From: CALARM01 sp964431735
GTDB taxonomy: Bacteria; Vulcanimicrobiota; SpSt-956; JAKJGF01
Direction of reading: 5' to 3'
Length of the DNA stretch: 6,270 nucleotides
Assembly (NCBI GenBank): GCA_964431735.1
Contig: CAYSLJ010000259.1
Location: forward strand, 1-6,270
Shown: in pieces, positions 6,104 to 6,270 of the stretch
How positions within the stretch are numbered: the stretch's first letter is position 1
Layout: each line of letters begins with the position of its first letter
Made by a program: the position numbers and the translations under genes
Notes under the pieces: model-generated
Database searches by the model: none
Told to the model about the DNA's origin: nothing
What the model saw: the letters and a program-made list of their open reading frames with translations, nothing else

Positions 6104-6270
6104 TCATTCGTGACTAAATACCGCTCCAGATAAGTCATTATCCATTTCTAAAACCTGTCCCTGACCGGACTCTTCCGGAAAAGATATGATCATGTTGTGT
6201 GGCAAACTGGTTTTGCAGACTTTTAATATTTTGCGTCTATATAATTTATAACTCTCTTTTAATACGGCAT
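6104..6270 (-). CDS. C-terminal fragment of an unrecognised protein
   Basis: An open frame enters from the right edge (first full codon at 6268) and encodes 54 residues before TGA at 6106-6104. The peptide begins AVLKESYKLYRRKILKVC and ends GQGQVLEMDNDLSGAVFSHE. The other two minus-strand frames close within 24 bases of the edge, and this frame uses the same A+T-rich codons as its neighbours. I recognise no family or motif. The basic tract YRRKILK is the only clear feature. The gene would end 94 bases before the BpsA-like start, on the same strand, so the two could share a transcript. The fragment is short enough that chance openness is a real alternative. Confidence 0.5.
   Translation of the reverse strand, partial: AVLKESYKLYRRKILKVCKTSLPHNMIISFPEESGQGQVLEMDNDLSGAVFSHE

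Overview
The window is A+T-rich bacterial DNA in which every gene I can support reads right to left on the minus strand. It uses many ATA and AGA codons and good Shine-Dalgarno sites. Bacterial Hanks-type (eukaryote-like) Ser/Thr kinases fused to zinc-ribbon, HEAT and TPR modules, plus degenerate 7-bp intergenic repeats, suggest an uncultured or poorly sampled bacterial lineage. That is an inference, and I cannot name a phylum.

Layout in the direction of transcription: (1) At the right edge is the last ~54 codons of an unrecognised gene (6270-6104). (2) Next is a gene for a BpsA-like branched-chain polyamine synthase (DUF43 family). Its best start is at 6009, not the upstream in-frame ATG at 6138, which overlaps the previous gene. 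It ends at 4951. (3) An intergenic region (4776-4950) is almost filled by two oppositely oriented arrays of a degenerate 7-bp repeat around a short unique core. (4) A long membrane protein kinase follows (4775-2283): zinc ribbon, kinase domain with all catalytic residues, HEAT repeats, one transmembrane helix and about eight TPRs. (5) A 68-bp gap holds a good sigma70-type promoter and a Shine-Dalgarno site. (6) The last gene is a second kinase-fold protein (2214 to beyond position 1). It has no stop codon in the window, so a closed-ORF search misses it. Its kinase domain has lost the glycine loop, the alphaC Glu, the His-Arg of HRD and the Asp of DFG, so it looks like a pseudokinase. Long Lys/Glu-rich tails with three families of in-frame tandem repeats (29, 12 and 9 residues) flank the domain.

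The main point of interest is the adjacent pair of an apparently active transmembrane kinase and a repeat-rich pseudokinase. A working inference is that the active kinase senses or scaffolds through its TPRs and HEATs and acts on, or together with, the pseudokinase, whose repeats carry Thr-rich potential phosphoacceptor sites. A link to the polyamine-synthase-like gene is suggested only by adjacency and shared strand. No tRNA, rRNA, CRISPR array or transposase was seen.
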